Below, one piece after another: positions 1 to 8,610 of a stretch of DNA of 23,568 nt. Below the pieces are notes generated by a model. It did not search any database. It was not told the origin of the DNA and saw only the letters and a list, made by a program, of their open reading frames with translations. The DNA is from Phycisphaerales bacterium. GTDB taxonomy: Bacteria; Planctomycetota; Phycisphaerae; Phycisphaerales; UBA1924. A program made the translations under genes and the position numbers. The DNA lies in assembly GCA_016764015.1 (NCBI GenBank), contig JAESSR010000310.1:1-23568 (forward strand), in the 5' to 3' direction. The first letter of the stretch is position 1. Every line of letters begins with the position of its first letter.

Positions 1-1290
1 GGTTATAAGCGTTCATGCAGGCTTCTTTGTAGGCATAATATCAAAGATTTCGTGCTCATGGTGCTCGTTGTAATCGTCGGGGTGATCTCATTCCTGAATA
101 TCAAAGAGGGCAACAGGCAGTGGCAGCAGACTCAAGACTTGCTCAACAAAGTTGGGACTGTCGAGCAACAGGTTGCCAAACTTGATCGAAATATTCAAAT
201 GAGTGAAGCCGCGACGCAAGATGGGCTTGGCACCATAACAAGTCAACTTTCAGAACTCGATGCACGGCTATCGAGCGGCGCGTTTCGTGTGAACGATTCA
301 GGGAATGGATCTGGCTCGGGGGCTCGTTCAGTTGGTGGCAACTCAAGAGATAGTTGGGCCCGCCCAGGTGGGGTACCGATTAAGTGGCAGGACAAGTTTG
401 ACTTTGCTGTTGAGCCTTACGATCTCGATGGATTTCGGCTCGGTGGTGAGTTTACTGAGGTGTTCCCCGCTCAACTCAGCAAACTCACCCCTGTGTTGGC
501 TGAAGATACCTATGCACGCCGGGTCAATGATCAGATTTGCGAAACGCTTGCCGATCTCAATCCTGAAACACTCGAACTCGAGGGATTGTTGGCCGAGGCA
601 TGGCAATATGATCCAAACGGATACTGGCTTCGAGTCAAGCTTCGTGAGAACATCCATTTCTCGGATGGTGTAGAGATCACCGCAGAGGATGTCCGGTGGT
701 CATTCCATGATTACATCAACAATCCAGAGCTTGAAACGGAAGCCGCTCGATCAGTCATGACCTCAATCGAGAACATTGAAGTCATCTCAGAGAAGGTCGT
801 TGAGTTCACATTCAACCAGCCGGATGCGTACAACCTTCAATCCGCGATGAGTTTTTATATCCTTCCGAAACATTTTTATGCCAAGTTTACTCCAAGCCAG
901 ATTAACCAAAGCACCGCTTTGGCGATGGGTTCAGGGCCATTTAAACTTGACAATCTTGATGTCGATAATCAGTGGGCGCCCGGAAAAGATGTCATCCTTG
1001 TTCGCAACGAGCAGTATTGGGGGCCAAAGCCCGCGCTTGCTTCGATGCGTTTCAAGGTCATTATCGAGCCGATCGCTCGTTTAACAGAGTTTCGAAACGG
1101 AAACGCGAGCATGATCCCTCCGAGTCCGCCTCAGTTTGCCAAGGTGTCCCGTGAGGAAGGGTGGGACGAGTTTGCCTACTCGCTCAACTGGGCAAACATG
1201 CGATCAGGATATGGTTTTATCGGTTGGCAGTGTGGCCCGCGTGATGGGAAGCTCACACCATTCCACGACAAACGCGTGCGCAGGCGATGA
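1..1290 (+). CDS. Membrane-anchored peptide-binding protein of an ABC transporter, N-terminal part (5' partial, frameshifted)
   Basis: This is a family 5 (SBP_bac_5, DppA/OppA-like) solute-binding protein that would capture peptides outside the cytoplasmic membrane for the permeases encoded next. The frame is open to the first base of the window. A GTG at 52 is possible, but it has no ribosome binding site, so the true start is probably upstream. Counting from that GTG, residues 1-16 are a hydrophobic anchor, about 17-75 are Gln/Glu/Lys-rich and probably coiled coil, and about 80-100 form a Gly/Ser linker. The binding domain begins near 110. Family features include 'IHFSDGVEITAEDVRWS' and 'GSGPFKL'. 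The usual continuation 'DKRVRQAMTLILDR' is broken: reading ends in 'DKRVRRR' and TGA at 1288-1290, while the rest continues one frame away from 1281. A single missing C around 1279-1281 would restore one protein. Family assignment is firm; the 5' end is not. Confidence 0.85.
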   Translation, partial: GYKRSCRLLCRHNIKDFVLMVLVVIVGVISFLNIKEGNRQWQQTQDLLNKVGTVEQQVAKLDRNIQMSEAATQDGLGTITSQLSELDARLSSGAFRVNDSGNGSGSGARSVGGNSRDSWARPGGVPIKWQDKFDFAVEPYDLDGFRLGGEFTEVFPAQLSKLTPVLAEDTYARRVNDQICETLADLNPETLELEGLLAEAWQYDPNGYWLRVKLRENIHFSDGVEITAEDVRWSFHDYINNPELETEAARSVMTSIENIEVISEKVVEFTFNQPDAYNLQSAMSFYILPKHFYAKFTPSQINQSTALAMGSGPFKLDNLDVDNQWAPGKDVILVRNEQYWGPKPALASMRFKVIIEPIARLTEFRNGNASMIPPSPPQFAKVSREEGWDEFAYSLNWANMRSGYGFIGWQCGPRDGKLTPFHDKRVRRR

Positions 1291-1979
1291 CTTTGATTCT
1301 TGACCGTCAACTCATTATTGATGATATTTTTAACGGCATCGGGGAACGGGCAGTCGGTCCAAACAACCCACCATCACCAGCCGCGAATCCAGAGATTGAA
1401 CCTTGGCCATACGATGTTGATCGTGCGAAAGCACTGCTCGCAGAAGCAGGCTGGGTTGATACAGATGATGATGGCATTCTTGAAAATGAACGCGGGGATG
1501 AGTTTGCCTTTGAGTTCACCCGTGTCGCGGGGTCTCAAACCACAGAGCGAATTCAGAAATACTTAGTAGATCAATGTGCTTCGGTTGGTATCCGGTGCAA
1601 TCCAAGGATTGTGGACTGGTCGTTGTACGATCAAATTTTAAAAAACCGAGACTTCGATGCGATTATGATGGGGTGGTCTGCAGCGTCACCAGAATCTGAT
1701 CCGAAGCAAATCTGGCATACCGATTCGATTCAGAATCAGGGTCATAACTTTATCCAATGGGATGCAGGGCAGGATCAGTACATCGACAAGATCAAGCTGA
1801 CACTCGATACCTCAGAGCGGATGAAGGTATTCCATCAGTTCCATGCTTTGATCAATGAAGAGCAGCCGTACACCTTCCTTCGGGTCGGGCCTTGGCTTCG
1901 GTTCATCAATAAAGATTTCAAGAATGTTCATACCTATCCCAAGGGATTGGAACAACGCGAGTTTTACTACGCTGAGTAA
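1287..1979 (+). CDS. Peptide-binding protein, C-terminal part (downstream fragment of the same gene)
   Basis: These 230 residues complete the family 5 solute-binding protein begun upstream. The sequence 'TLILDRQLIIDDIFNGIGE' is the typical second-lobe helix, followed by 'DRAKALLAEAGW', a hallmark of DppA/OppA proteins, and by 'FDAIMMGWSAASPESDP' in the hinge region. The frame is open upstream of the ATG and already reads 'QAM' from 1281, so this is displaced sequence and not a separate gene. The ATG at 1287 overlaps the upstream TGA as ATGA. Translational restart is therefore physically possible, but there is no ribosome binding site beyond chance, and a lone second lobe would lack an anchor or signal peptide. 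The transporter permease starts 20 bases after its stop. Confidence 0.85.
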   Translation: MTLILDRQLIIDDIFNGIGERAVGPNNPPSPAANPEIEPWPYDVDRAKALLAEAGWVDTDDDGILENERGDEFAFEFTRVAGSQTTERIQKYLVDQCASVGIRCNPRIVDWSLYDQILKNRDFDAIMMGWSAASPESDPKQIWHTDSIQNQGHNFIQWDAGQDQYIDKIKLTLDTSERMKVFHQFHALINEEQPYTFLRVGPWLRFINKDFKNVHTYPKGLEQREFYYAE

Positions 1980-1983
1980 GTTT

Positions 1984-1989
1984 AAGGAG
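1984..1989 (+). promoter_or_regulatory. Ribosome binding site of the first permease gene
   Basis: AAGGAG lies ten bases before the ATG at 2000 and five bases after the stop of the binding-protein gene. It fixes the permease start and suggests co-transcription. Confidence 0.7.
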
Positions 1990-1999
1990 CGGTTGTTCA

Positions 2000-3532
2000 A
2001 TGGGTGTATATATTCTCAGACGATTGTTGTTGATGATTCCGACTCTGCTCGGGATTACCTTCTTGGTGTTCATGCTCATCGCGCTGAGCCCCGGCGGGAT
2101 TGGCGCGGGGTTGTCGGCGGGCGACGGGCAGATGGACCAAACCAACCGAGCGATCAAAGAAGCGTATCTCGAAGACCGGTACGGGCTTGATGCTCCGGCA
2201 CCGGTGCAGTATGTTCGCTGGCTCGGACGGATATCACCGATCAAGTTCGGCAAGCGTGACCAGATCGACCCGACAGGTGCGTTTGTTCAGCCGCCCAAGG
2301 CTGTGAATATCCCGCCGTTGTGGGAATGGTACATTGACGAACTCCCCGTGGTCGAACCGGTAGAACCCTATCAATGGGCATCGGACGCGACGCCTGAGAG
2401 CAAATCAAGCATCTACCGCAAGCAAGCGAATAAATATTCCAAGGCTCGCGCCAAGCTCATCAGTGGTAAAGCACTGCTCGATACAGAACTCGGCAAGGTC
2501 ATTGGCGATCTTGAAATCAAAAAAGCCTTCGATAAAAAAGGGAAAATCAAGCACGAGATCATCGATTCAATGCGGACGCAAATCGAAGCGACTGACCGCA
2601 TCGAAAAGATTAATAAACTCGGCAACGCATTGGTTTTGTACTACGAAGATGCGCTTGTTGAGCGTGAACAACTCATGGCCGTGTTCGATGCCAAGCCCTA
2701 TCCAGAAGCGGGCTTTGGTGTGATTCCAGGGATCAGTATCTCCAAGCCTGACATGGGGCGATCGTTCTCCAAATCACGCCCGGTGATGGAACTGATCTCC
2801 GAGGCAATCCCCATTACGATTCTGTTGAATCTCATCGCGATCCCCATCATTTACTTTATTGCAATCCCGTCGGGCATGCTCGCAGCAGTCCGCTCCGGGG
2901 GCATCTTTGATCGCGTGAGTGGCTCGTTCTATATCGCGATGTGGTCGTTCCCGATCCCGCTTGCTGGTGTGCTCATGGTTGGGTATCTCGCAAGGCAAGG
3001 GACATGGTACGGCCAGTTCCCTGCGAGTGGATTGCATTCGGCAGCTTCCGATGCGTTCACTTATCTCCCTTCCACAAATGCCGATGGCGTGTGGGAAAAG
3101 GGATATTTGCTCGATCTCATCTGGCATATTGTGTTGCCGGTATCTTGCCTTGTCTACGGCGGGTTCGCGGTGCTCTCGAAGCAAACACGCGCGGCGATGC
3201 TCGACAACTTCAATATGGATTATGTCCGTACCGCCAAAGCCAAGGGCGTGGCATACAAGGACATCGTGTTCAAGCATGTGTTCCGTAATAGTTTGTTGCC
3301 GTTGATCACCATGTTTGTCTCGATCTTCCCTGCGATGCTCGCCGGTTCGGTGGTCATTGAACGGATATTCACAATCCCGGGTATGGGCAACTTGGTGATC
3401 GAATCGATTAACCTCAAGGATCGTGAGTTGTTGCTTGCCAACACGATGATGATCGCAGCGGTGAACTTGATAGCATTGCTACTTGCCGATATTTTATATT
3501 CGATGGCTGACCCAAGGATTTCGTACAAATGA
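2000..3532 (+). CDS. Peptide ABC transporter permease, DppB/OppB type, with large extracytoplasmic insertion
   Basis: This 510-residue inner-membrane permease forms half of the translocation pore; DppB/OppB proteins usually have about 310-340 residues. Residues 1-30 carry the typical first transmembrane segment ('ILRRLLLMIPTLLGITF'), followed by the family motif 'DRYGLDAPAPVQYVRWL' at 59-75. The normal continuation, a 'GDLGxS'-like motif, appears only at 251-256 as 'DMGRSF'. About 170 extra residues lie between them, rich in Lys, Glu and Asp in the middle (134-230) and probably outside the membrane. From 262 onward there are further membrane segments and the cytoplasmic EAA loop ('DYVRTAKAKGVAYKDIVFKH'), which contacts the ATPase. 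The stop overlaps the next start (ATGA), which implies translational coupling. The family call is certain; the substrate is inferred from the family. Confidence 0.93.
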   Translation: MGVYILRRLLLMIPTLLGITFLVFMLIALSPGGIGAGLSAGDGQMDQTNRAIKEAYLEDRYGLDAPAPVQYVRWLGRISPIKFGKRDQIDPTGAFVQPPKAVNIPPLWEWYIDELPVVEPVEPYQWASDATPESKSSIYRKQANKYSKARAKLISGKALLDTELGKVIGDLEIKKAFDKKGKIKHEIIDSMRTQIEATDRIEKINKLGNALVLYYEDALVEREQLMAVFDAKPYPEAGFGVIPGISISKPDMGRSFSKSRPVMELISEAIPITILLNLIAIPIIYFIAIPSGMLAAVRSGGIFDRVSGSFYIAMWSFPIPLAGVLMVGYLARQGTWYGQFPASGLHSAASDAFTYLPSTNADGVWEKGYLLDLIWHIVLPVSCLVYGGFAVLSKQTRAAMLDNFNMDYVRTAKAKGVAYKDIVFKHVFRNSLLPLITMFVSIFPAMLAGSVVIERIFTIPGMGNLVIESINLKDRELLLANTMMIAAVNLIALLLADILYSMADPRISYK

Positions 3533-5238
3533 GTAGTGCAACGAAACAACCCGAGTCAGTCACCGGCGTGGAGCTTGCCCAAGGCATTGGGCATCAACCC
3601 GCGCAAGGTTTTTGGGCAGAAGCATTTGGACAGGTCATTCGTAGGCCAGCCGCAATGGTGGGGATTATCTGGATCGCGATCGTTGCGTTCTTTGCGATTT
3701 TCTCGCCTTTGATCGCGTCGGGGCATCCGCTTATCATGTGGGCGATCAATGAGGATGGATCGCGCGGTGCGATGAGCTCACCGATGCTCCGCATGCTGAC
3801 GCTTGCCGATGTCATTCTGATTATTTGGGGCATCTGGGCACCGGTCTTGATCTTCTTACCGATCAAGAAACTGAACATCGGAGAAAAGCTTCGGCTCATC
3901 GCCGCGAGCGGAATCCAACTCGCGATCGGGGTCGTGCTTGTCAGTGTGGTCTCGAGCAAGTTCGGGCATCGTGATGCATCGGACTGGATGAGAGATATGG
4001 AACAAGGCGACTCATTTTCATGGGTGGCCGCAGGGATCATCGGTTTGATCGCGGCGATTCCATTCACGCTCATTTCAATCGGTGTGTATAAGAGTAAATG
4101 GCGAGTGATCTATGTTATCGCAGTGCTGATGCTGGCAACGATTTTGGGTGGCTGGAAATGGTCGCCCAATACCAGCACTTTCTTTTATAGATCGCAGCAA
4201 ACCAATCAAGAGATTGAAGCGACATTTACGATAGTTCCTTTTTCGCCGAATCAATCAGAAACCGCGATGTACAATCGCTCGCCGATGTCCACGCCTTTGA
4301 ACTCTATGTGGGATCGATTGGCTGAAAAGGAACGGCTCGAAACCGGGCAAAAAGCGAATCTCTCCGACGAGCAACTCGCCGAGATCATTATTTCAGAACG
4401 AAGTTTCGTCACTCTCCGGGGCGTTTCAGGGTCGATCGATTCCTTGCTCTCGTTCCAAGTGAGCGAACTAATTGATGAACTGGAAACGCAATCGCAGGCC
4501 GGTGAAATTTCAACGCTCTTTGATATCAAGCAACAACTTCTCGGCGAATCCGCCCCAACTCACTACATGGGCACCGATACGCTCGGACAAGATGTGCTCT
4601 CGCAGATGCTCCATGCGTGTCGATTGTCGATCTCGATTGGGTTTATCTCGACAGGGATTGCAGTAGTCATCGGCGTCACCGTCGGTGCATTGATGGGCTA
4701 CTTCGGTGGATGGGTTGACATGATCCTCTACCGCGTGGTTGAAATTTTCATGGCGATCCCGGTGTTGTTCTTGCTGATCGTTGCGGCGAGTGTGCTCCCA
4801 CGAAACATCTATTTTATGATGGCGATCATCGGGTGTTTCACTTGGACTGGTGCTGCACGGTTTGTTCGCGCGGAATTCATGAAGCTCCGCGAGACTGATT
4901 ATGTGCAGGCCGCCAAAGCGGTGGGGCTTCCTTTGTGGTCGATCTTGTTTAAGCACATGTTGCCCAATGGTGTGACACCGGTGCTGGTTGATTCGTCATT
5001 CGCGATTGCCGCGGCGATTTTGATCGAAGCGATTCTCTCGTACCTTGGGCTAGGTCCAACTGGTCAGGCGAGCTGGGGCAAACTACTCTCGAATGCTTCT
5101 GGTGAGACATCCGACTTCCTCTGGTGGTTGGCGATCTTCCCCGGGGCAGCGATCTTCTTTACCACCATGGCATACAACCTGATCGGCGAGGCACTCCGCG
5201 ACGCGATCGATCCGAAACTCAAGAAAGCACGCGTTTAA
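3529..5238 (+). CDS. Peptide ABC transporter permease, DppC/OppC type, with extra membrane and extracytoplasmic segments
   Basis: This is the second pore subunit, 569 residues against about 280-300 in typical DppC/OppC. The N-terminal OppC_N-like part ('[18 protein letters not shown]', about 39-56) carries the first membrane helix. The family motif '[17 protein letters not shown]' does not occur until 345-361. The roughly 280 residues between hold about four extra hydrophobic segments (near 92-112, 122-142, 165-187 and 191-208) and then a polar stretch of about 130 residues. The core after 345 is normal, with the EAA loop '[20 protein letters not shown]' and the end '[10 protein letters not shown]'. 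It starts inside the stop codon of the DppB-like gene. Assignment is certain; the role of the insert is unknown. Confidence 0.93.
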   Translation: MSSATKQPESVTGVELAQGIGHQPAQGFWAEAFGQVIRRPAAMVGIIWIAIVAFFAIFSPLIASGHPLIMWAINEDGSRGAMSSPMLRMLTLADVILIIWGIWAPVLIFLPIKKLNIGEKLRLIAASGIQLAIGVVLVSVVSSKFGHRDASDWMRDMEQGDSFSWVAAGIIGLIAAIPFTLISIGVYKSKWRVIYVIAVLMLATILGGWKWSPNTSTFFYRSQQTNQEIEATFTIVPFSPNQSETAMYNRSPMSTPLNSMWDRLAEKERLETGQKANLSDEQLAEIIISERSFVTLRGVSGSIDSLLSFQVSELIDELETQSQAGEISTLFDIKQQLLGESAPTHYMGTDTLGQDVLSQMLHACRLSISIGFISTGIAVVIGVTVGALMGYFGGWVDMILYRVVEIFMAIPVLFLLIVAASVLPRNIYFMMAIIGCFTWTGAARFVRAEFMKLRETDYVQAAKAVGLPLWSILFKHMLPNGVTPVLVDSSFAIAAAILIEAILSYLGLGPTGQASWGKLLSNASGETSDFLWWLAIFPGAAIFFTTMAYNLIGEALRDAIDPKLKKARV

Positions 5239-5256
5239 TCCTCGTTCTTGAGGATT
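5237..5256 (+). other. Small hairpin between permease and ATPase genes
   Basis: AATCCTC and GAGGATT form a perfect 7-bp stem around a 6-base loop, starting on the stop codon of the DppC-like gene. There is no T-run after it, so it is not a classical terminator. It could modulate mRNA stability or be incidental. Confidence 0.4.
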
Positions 5257-5272
5257 CGCGATAGGAATAGAT

Positions 5273-6415
5273 ATGACTGAATCAACGATGGAACAGCCTG
5301 AGAGTTCAAAGAAATCCGTGATCGCTGAGCAGCCGATCATGCAAGTTGACAATCTCGCGGTCTCCTTTGACAACGGCTCAGGGCCTCGAATCCAAGCGGT
5401 CGATGGTGTCCGTATGACTGTCTTTCCTCGCCAGACTCTCGCGGTTGTCGGTGAGTCAGGCTGTGGTAAGTCTGTCACTTCAATGAGTTCGATGCAGCTT
5501 ATCCCTCGCCCTCCGGGTCGCTTTGATCGTGGTGAGATTAAGTATCGTATGGAAGACGGAACAGTGGTCAACTTGCTTGAACTCTCCGAAGCCGAGATGC
5601 GAAAAGTTCGAGGCAACGAGATCGCAATGATCTTCCAGGAGCCGATGACCTCGCTCAATCCGGTATACACCGTTGGCGATCAGATTATCGAAGCGATCAC
5701 ACTTCACCAAGATGTGAACTCGAAAGAGGCAATGAAAATTGCGATTGAGGCGATGGTAGCCGTCGGAATTCCAGATCCTGAAGGCCGAATTAAGGCGTAC
5801 CCGCATCAGTTCTCCGGTGGCATGCGTCAACGCGTGATGATCGCGATGGCACTTGCGTGTCAGCCAAGGTTATTGCTCGCCGACGAACCAACAACAGCTC
5901 TTGATGTGACCATCCAGGCTCAGATCCTCGAACTCATCAAAGGCCTCAAAGATACCCGTGACATGGCGGTGATGCTCATCACCCATGACCTTGGTGTTGT
6001 TGCCGAGAACGCCGATGTGGTTTGTGTGATGTATGCTGGGCGAGTGGTTGAGTTTGCAAATGTGTACGACCTCTACGCAAACCCGATGCATCCATACACG
6101 CGTGGCTTGCTCGCGAGTATTCCAACGGTGCACACCAAGCTTGATAGGTTGACCACGATCACTGAAATTGTTGATAATCCGGAAGAGTTTAAGAAGCTGC
6201 CCGGTGCTGACCAAGGGATCACGCCTTGGTGGCCTTGGCATGATGCACCGGCGGATTTACGCAAGCGAGATGAACCCGCGGGTGATTATGTGCTCCGCAA
6301 GGTCGCCAAAGATCACTGGGTTGGTATCTGGAGAACCGAAGCGGTGAAGAACGAGGATTCACATCCGCCAGAGTTAACCTTTCGTGTAGCCGATCAAGAA
6401 TCATCTTCTGATTGA
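5273..6415 (+). CDS. Peptide ABC transporter ATP-binding protein, DppD/OppD type, lacking the usual C-terminal cysteine motif
   Basis: This 380-residue cytoplasmic ATPase powers the two permeases. Visible motifs are Walker A GESGCGKS (60-67), Q-loop FQEP (121-124), signature SGGMRQR (181-187), Walker B with DEP (200-206) and switch His in THD (237-239). The tail begins with the oligopeptide-transporter signature '[16 protein letters not shown]'. In DppD/OppD relatives a cysteine motif (GCxFxxRC type) normally follows. Here the region reads '[17 protein letters not shown]' with no cysteine, but the closing '[13 protein letters not shown]' aligns with the usual end of the domain. The start is supported by AGGA at 5263-5266. 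No OppF-like second ATPase follows, so it may act as a homodimer or with a partner encoded elsewhere. Confidence 0.94.
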   Translation: MTESTMEQPESSKKSVIAEQPIMQVDNLAVSFDNGSGPRIQAVDGVRMTVFPRQTLAVVGESGCGKSVTSMSSMQLIPRPPGRFDRGEIKYRMEDGTVVNLLELSEAEMRKVRGNEIAMIFQEPMTSLNPVYTVGDQIIEAITLHQDVNSKEAMKIAIEAMVAVGIPDPEGRIKAYPHQFSGGMRQRVMIAMALACQPRLLLADEPTTALDVTIQAQILELIKGLKDTRDMAVMLITHDLGVVAENADVVCVMYAGRVVEFANVYDLYANPMHPYTRGLLASIPTVHTKLDRLTTITEIVDNPEEFKKLPGADQGITPWWPWHDAPADLRKRDEPAGDYVLRKVAKDHWVGIWRTEAVKNEDSHPPELTFRVADQESSSD

Positions 6416-6448
6416 TTGATTGTCACATTTTATTGGAGCCTAGTCGAC

Positions 6449-7561
6449 ATGCGAGTGCTGATTCTTGTTGATGCCCGGTTTGCAGTTCATGAGCGAGCGC
6501 TCATTGAGCGTGTAGTTGTCGGGCTTGCCAACGAGGGTGTGGTGGCGCAGGTTGTCCTACCTAAGGATCGTCATCTAGAAGAAAACGGGTTCGATATCCT
6601 CAGCGAGCCAATCTGGTATGCCGATCGCGGACTGGCGCTGACGCGTCAGATTCGGGCGAGCCAGGTCGCGAAGCAAGTAGCGAAAGATCAAGGCGTTAAA
6701 GATTCGGATTCACTCGATGGGCTGATCGACATCGTTCATGTGTTCGGGGGCGGCGCTTGGGCTATGGGACGAGAGCTTGCTCGGGTATTGGACGCGGGGA
6801 TGGTTTTCGAGGTGTGGCGTGCGGGGTTGATCGATGCTGCAAAGGGGCTCCATCTCGATGAATCAGATCGCGCGTTGTTTAGTGTGCCCGAGCGATCATT
6901 TGAAGCAGGATTGATCGAAGCTGGGCTCGGGCAGCGGGTGCACCTGGCGCAGTGGGGGGCGCAGGTTTCGAGTGAAGTTGTCAATATCTTTCGAGAGCAA
7001 AAGAATGTATCGATTGTGCTGATGAGTTCAGGGCGTCAGAAAGATCAGTCCATCGCGGCTTTCGAAGGCATTGCCGATGCGATCGAGTTGTATGATGATG
7101 TGATGATCTTTGCGAACCTCGAAGTTGTTGAGCGGGCAGGGCTCTGGGCGAAGGTCAAGGAGCGAAAACTTGAGGATCGATTTACCATCATCGATAAAAG
7201 TGAGGATCGTAGAGATTTGCTGCTTCGTTGTGATGTCCTAATCTACCCGGACACTCTCCATGAAGAACGAACACTCTTGCTCGATGTCATGGGGACTGGG
7301 ATGGCAATTATCTCAGGCAATGATGAGTACATCATGCCGATCCAAGAATCCAATGGCATCTCGATTGTTGATCGCCCATCGCGCACTGCGTGGGCTGCAA
7401 AGTTGGGCGAGTGCCTAGCTGATCCGCAATCAGCACGCAAAGCCGGGCTTGAATCTCGGGCCTTTGTTTCACAGAATCGTCGGACGGGGATGTATATCAC
7501 ATCGGTGCTCGATGCGTATCACAGTTTATGTGATGAAGATCAAGAATCTGAAGCTGAGTGA
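6449..7561 (+). CDS. Glycosyltransferase, GT4-like (group 1)
   Basis: This is a cytoplasmic protein of about 370 residues with the two-lobed GT-B layout. The N-terminal lobe starts 'MRVLILVDARFAVHERALI' and contains 'DIVHVFGGGAW'. The C-terminal lobe contains 'VLMSSGRQKDQSIAAFEGI', then 'DRRDLLLRCDVLIYPD' and 'LDVMGTGMAIISG', matching the nucleotide-sugar-binding half of GT4 enzymes. The usual Glu of the EX7E motif falls in 'EERTLLLD', although the motif is loose. I chose the ATG at 6449, preceded by GGAG at 6434-6437. A TTG at 6416 would add eleven residues that do not fit a Rossmann-fold start. The gene follows the transporter ATPase by 33 bases, so it may be in the same transcript. Donor, acceptor and product are unknown. 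Confidence 0.72.
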   Translation: MRVLILVDARFAVHERALIERVVVGLANEGVVAQVVLPKDRHLEENGFDILSEPIWYADRGLALTRQIRASQVAKQVAKDQGVKDSDSLDGLIDIVHVFGGGAWAMGRELARVLDAGMVFEVWRAGLIDAAKGLHLDESDRALFSVPERSFEAGLIEAGLGQRVHLAQWGAQVSSEVVNIFREQKNVSIVLMSSGRQKDQSIAAFEGIADAIELYDDVMIFANLEVVERAGLWAKVKERKLEDRFTIIDKSEDRRDLLLRCDVLIYPDTLHEERTLLLDVMGTGMAIISGNDEYIMPIQESNGISIVDRPSRTAWAAKLGECLADPQSARKAGLESRAFVSQNRRTGMYITSVLDAYHSLCDEDQESEAE

Positions 7562-7762
7562 AGGTCCGAGAGTATCGCTCAGGGTTCTCCCCAAATGAGT
7601 CCGTGAATTCACAATCAGAATAATCGGAACGAATGGCACGGTTGATCAGTCATCGAACTGGTGATTCTGCGGTTTTCGTGCACACTTGATTCAAGTCGGG
7701 CATGAATGCTCGGCGTCTGCGCCAACGGACTCGTCCCTGCGGTGCTGCAACAACCAAAGAAC

Positions 7763-7766
7763 GGAG
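7763..7766 (+). promoter_or_regulatory. Ribosome binding site deciding the start of the exported unknown protein
   Basis: GGAG lies seven bases before the ATG at 7774. An in-frame ATG at 7702 has no such site, so the shorter protein is preferred. Confidence 0.55.
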
Positions 7767-7773
7767 AACCGAT

Positions 7774-8556
7774 ATGATACTTACCACAATGATCGGTGCA
7801 ATGACACTCGCTGCGTTGGGACCAACCTCTGCGAATGACTTTTATGTTTCAGACCGTATCACTACACCCGAGATGGTCGAGATCAGGGCAGAAATGATCG
7901 ACACCAACGGGGTCGATCGTGGACAGATTCGTTTCTCGGATCAGACTCGAGGCCAAGTCGTCGCGGTATCAAACGCGGACGGCTCGATCGGCTGGGCAAG
8001 CTCCGATCGCGAAAAGCTCGGCGGGCAAGGTGCGCCAGCACTGATCTATGTGCGGATGTTTGATGGCATCTTCGCAATCGACCCGTTCCAGCCATTGCCA
8101 GCAGCCAATGATTCAACCGCTGCAATGCTCTTCCGTGGAACCACCCTCGAAACCAATCGCGCTCAGTACGGGCGTCAGCAGATTGATCGCACCAAGGAAC
8201 TCTTCGAGAAGCTTGAGCAGGCACGCCAAAACTGGCTTCAGGACAATGGATTCTACGGCGTCCGCGTCTTTACCAATCCAAACGCACAGGCGACTGGCGA
8301 AGAACAAGCGAAAGCCAAGGGGCTTCCAAAGCCTTCAGCGGTCTTTGAGCGTCCAGCAGATATCCCCCGCATCAAATCGCGTGAGCAGGTGAAGGCGAAG
8401 GACCAGAGCCAGATGTCGGGTGTTGTCGCGATGCTTGCGGGCGACGAGCCTGTCCGGATATCGTTGCCTCACAATATGGCGGCGGATGTTGTTGCACGGG
8501 TTGAGAAGAAGAACGAATCTCAGGCGAAAACAGCTACGGTTGCCCTTGATAAGTAA
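7774..8556 (+). CDS. Exported protein of unknown function
   Basis: I do not recognise this 260-residue protein. Residues 1-20 look like a signal peptide with a probable cut after 'GPTSA', although the n-region has no Lys or Arg, which is unusual. Starting at ATG 7702 would add an Arg-rich lead of 24 residues and supply positive charge, but it lacks a ribosome binding site. The mature part has a beta-rich-looking first half ('GQIRFSDQTRGQVVAVSN'), a helical, charged middle ('RTKELFEKLEQARQNWLQ') and a Lys/Glu-rich low-complexity second half, ending 'ATVALDK'. There are no cysteines in the mature region and no recognisable catalytic motif. The 212 bases upstream show no convincing promoter or terminator. 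It lies alone between the glycosyltransferase and xseA genes. Confidence 0.7.
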   Translation: MILTTMIGAMTLAALGPTSANDFYVSDRITTPEMVEIRAEMIDTNGVDRGQIRFSDQTRGQVVAVSNADGSIGWASSDREKLGGQGAPALIYVRMFDGIFAIDPFQPLPAANDSTAAMLFRGTTLETNRAQYGRQQIDRTKELFEKLEQARQNWLQDNGFYGVRVFTNPNAQATGEEQAKAKGLPKPSAVFERPADIPRIKSREQVKAKDQSQMSGVVAMLAGDEPVRISLPHNMAADVVARVEKKNESQAKTATVALDK

Positions 8557-8610
8557 AGTCGAACGCTTGTTTTAGGTGACGAATGGGTAGAGCAGTCGTA
8601 TCGTACTGAT

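Noticed and set aside
1265..1295. Programmed -1 frameshift in the binding-protein gene
   Set aside because: There is no slippery heptamer and no downstream stem or pseudoknot that I can see; a missing base is simpler.
2774..3277. Open frame of 167 codons on the minus strand
   Set aside because: It is antisense to the DppB-like permease core, shows His/Arg/Cys-rich low-quality sequence and no ribosome binding site.
7685..7695. Near-palindrome CTTGATTCAAG upstream of the exported protein gene as an operator
   Set aside because: It is only 5 bp per arm, occurs once and has no identifiable promoter next to it.
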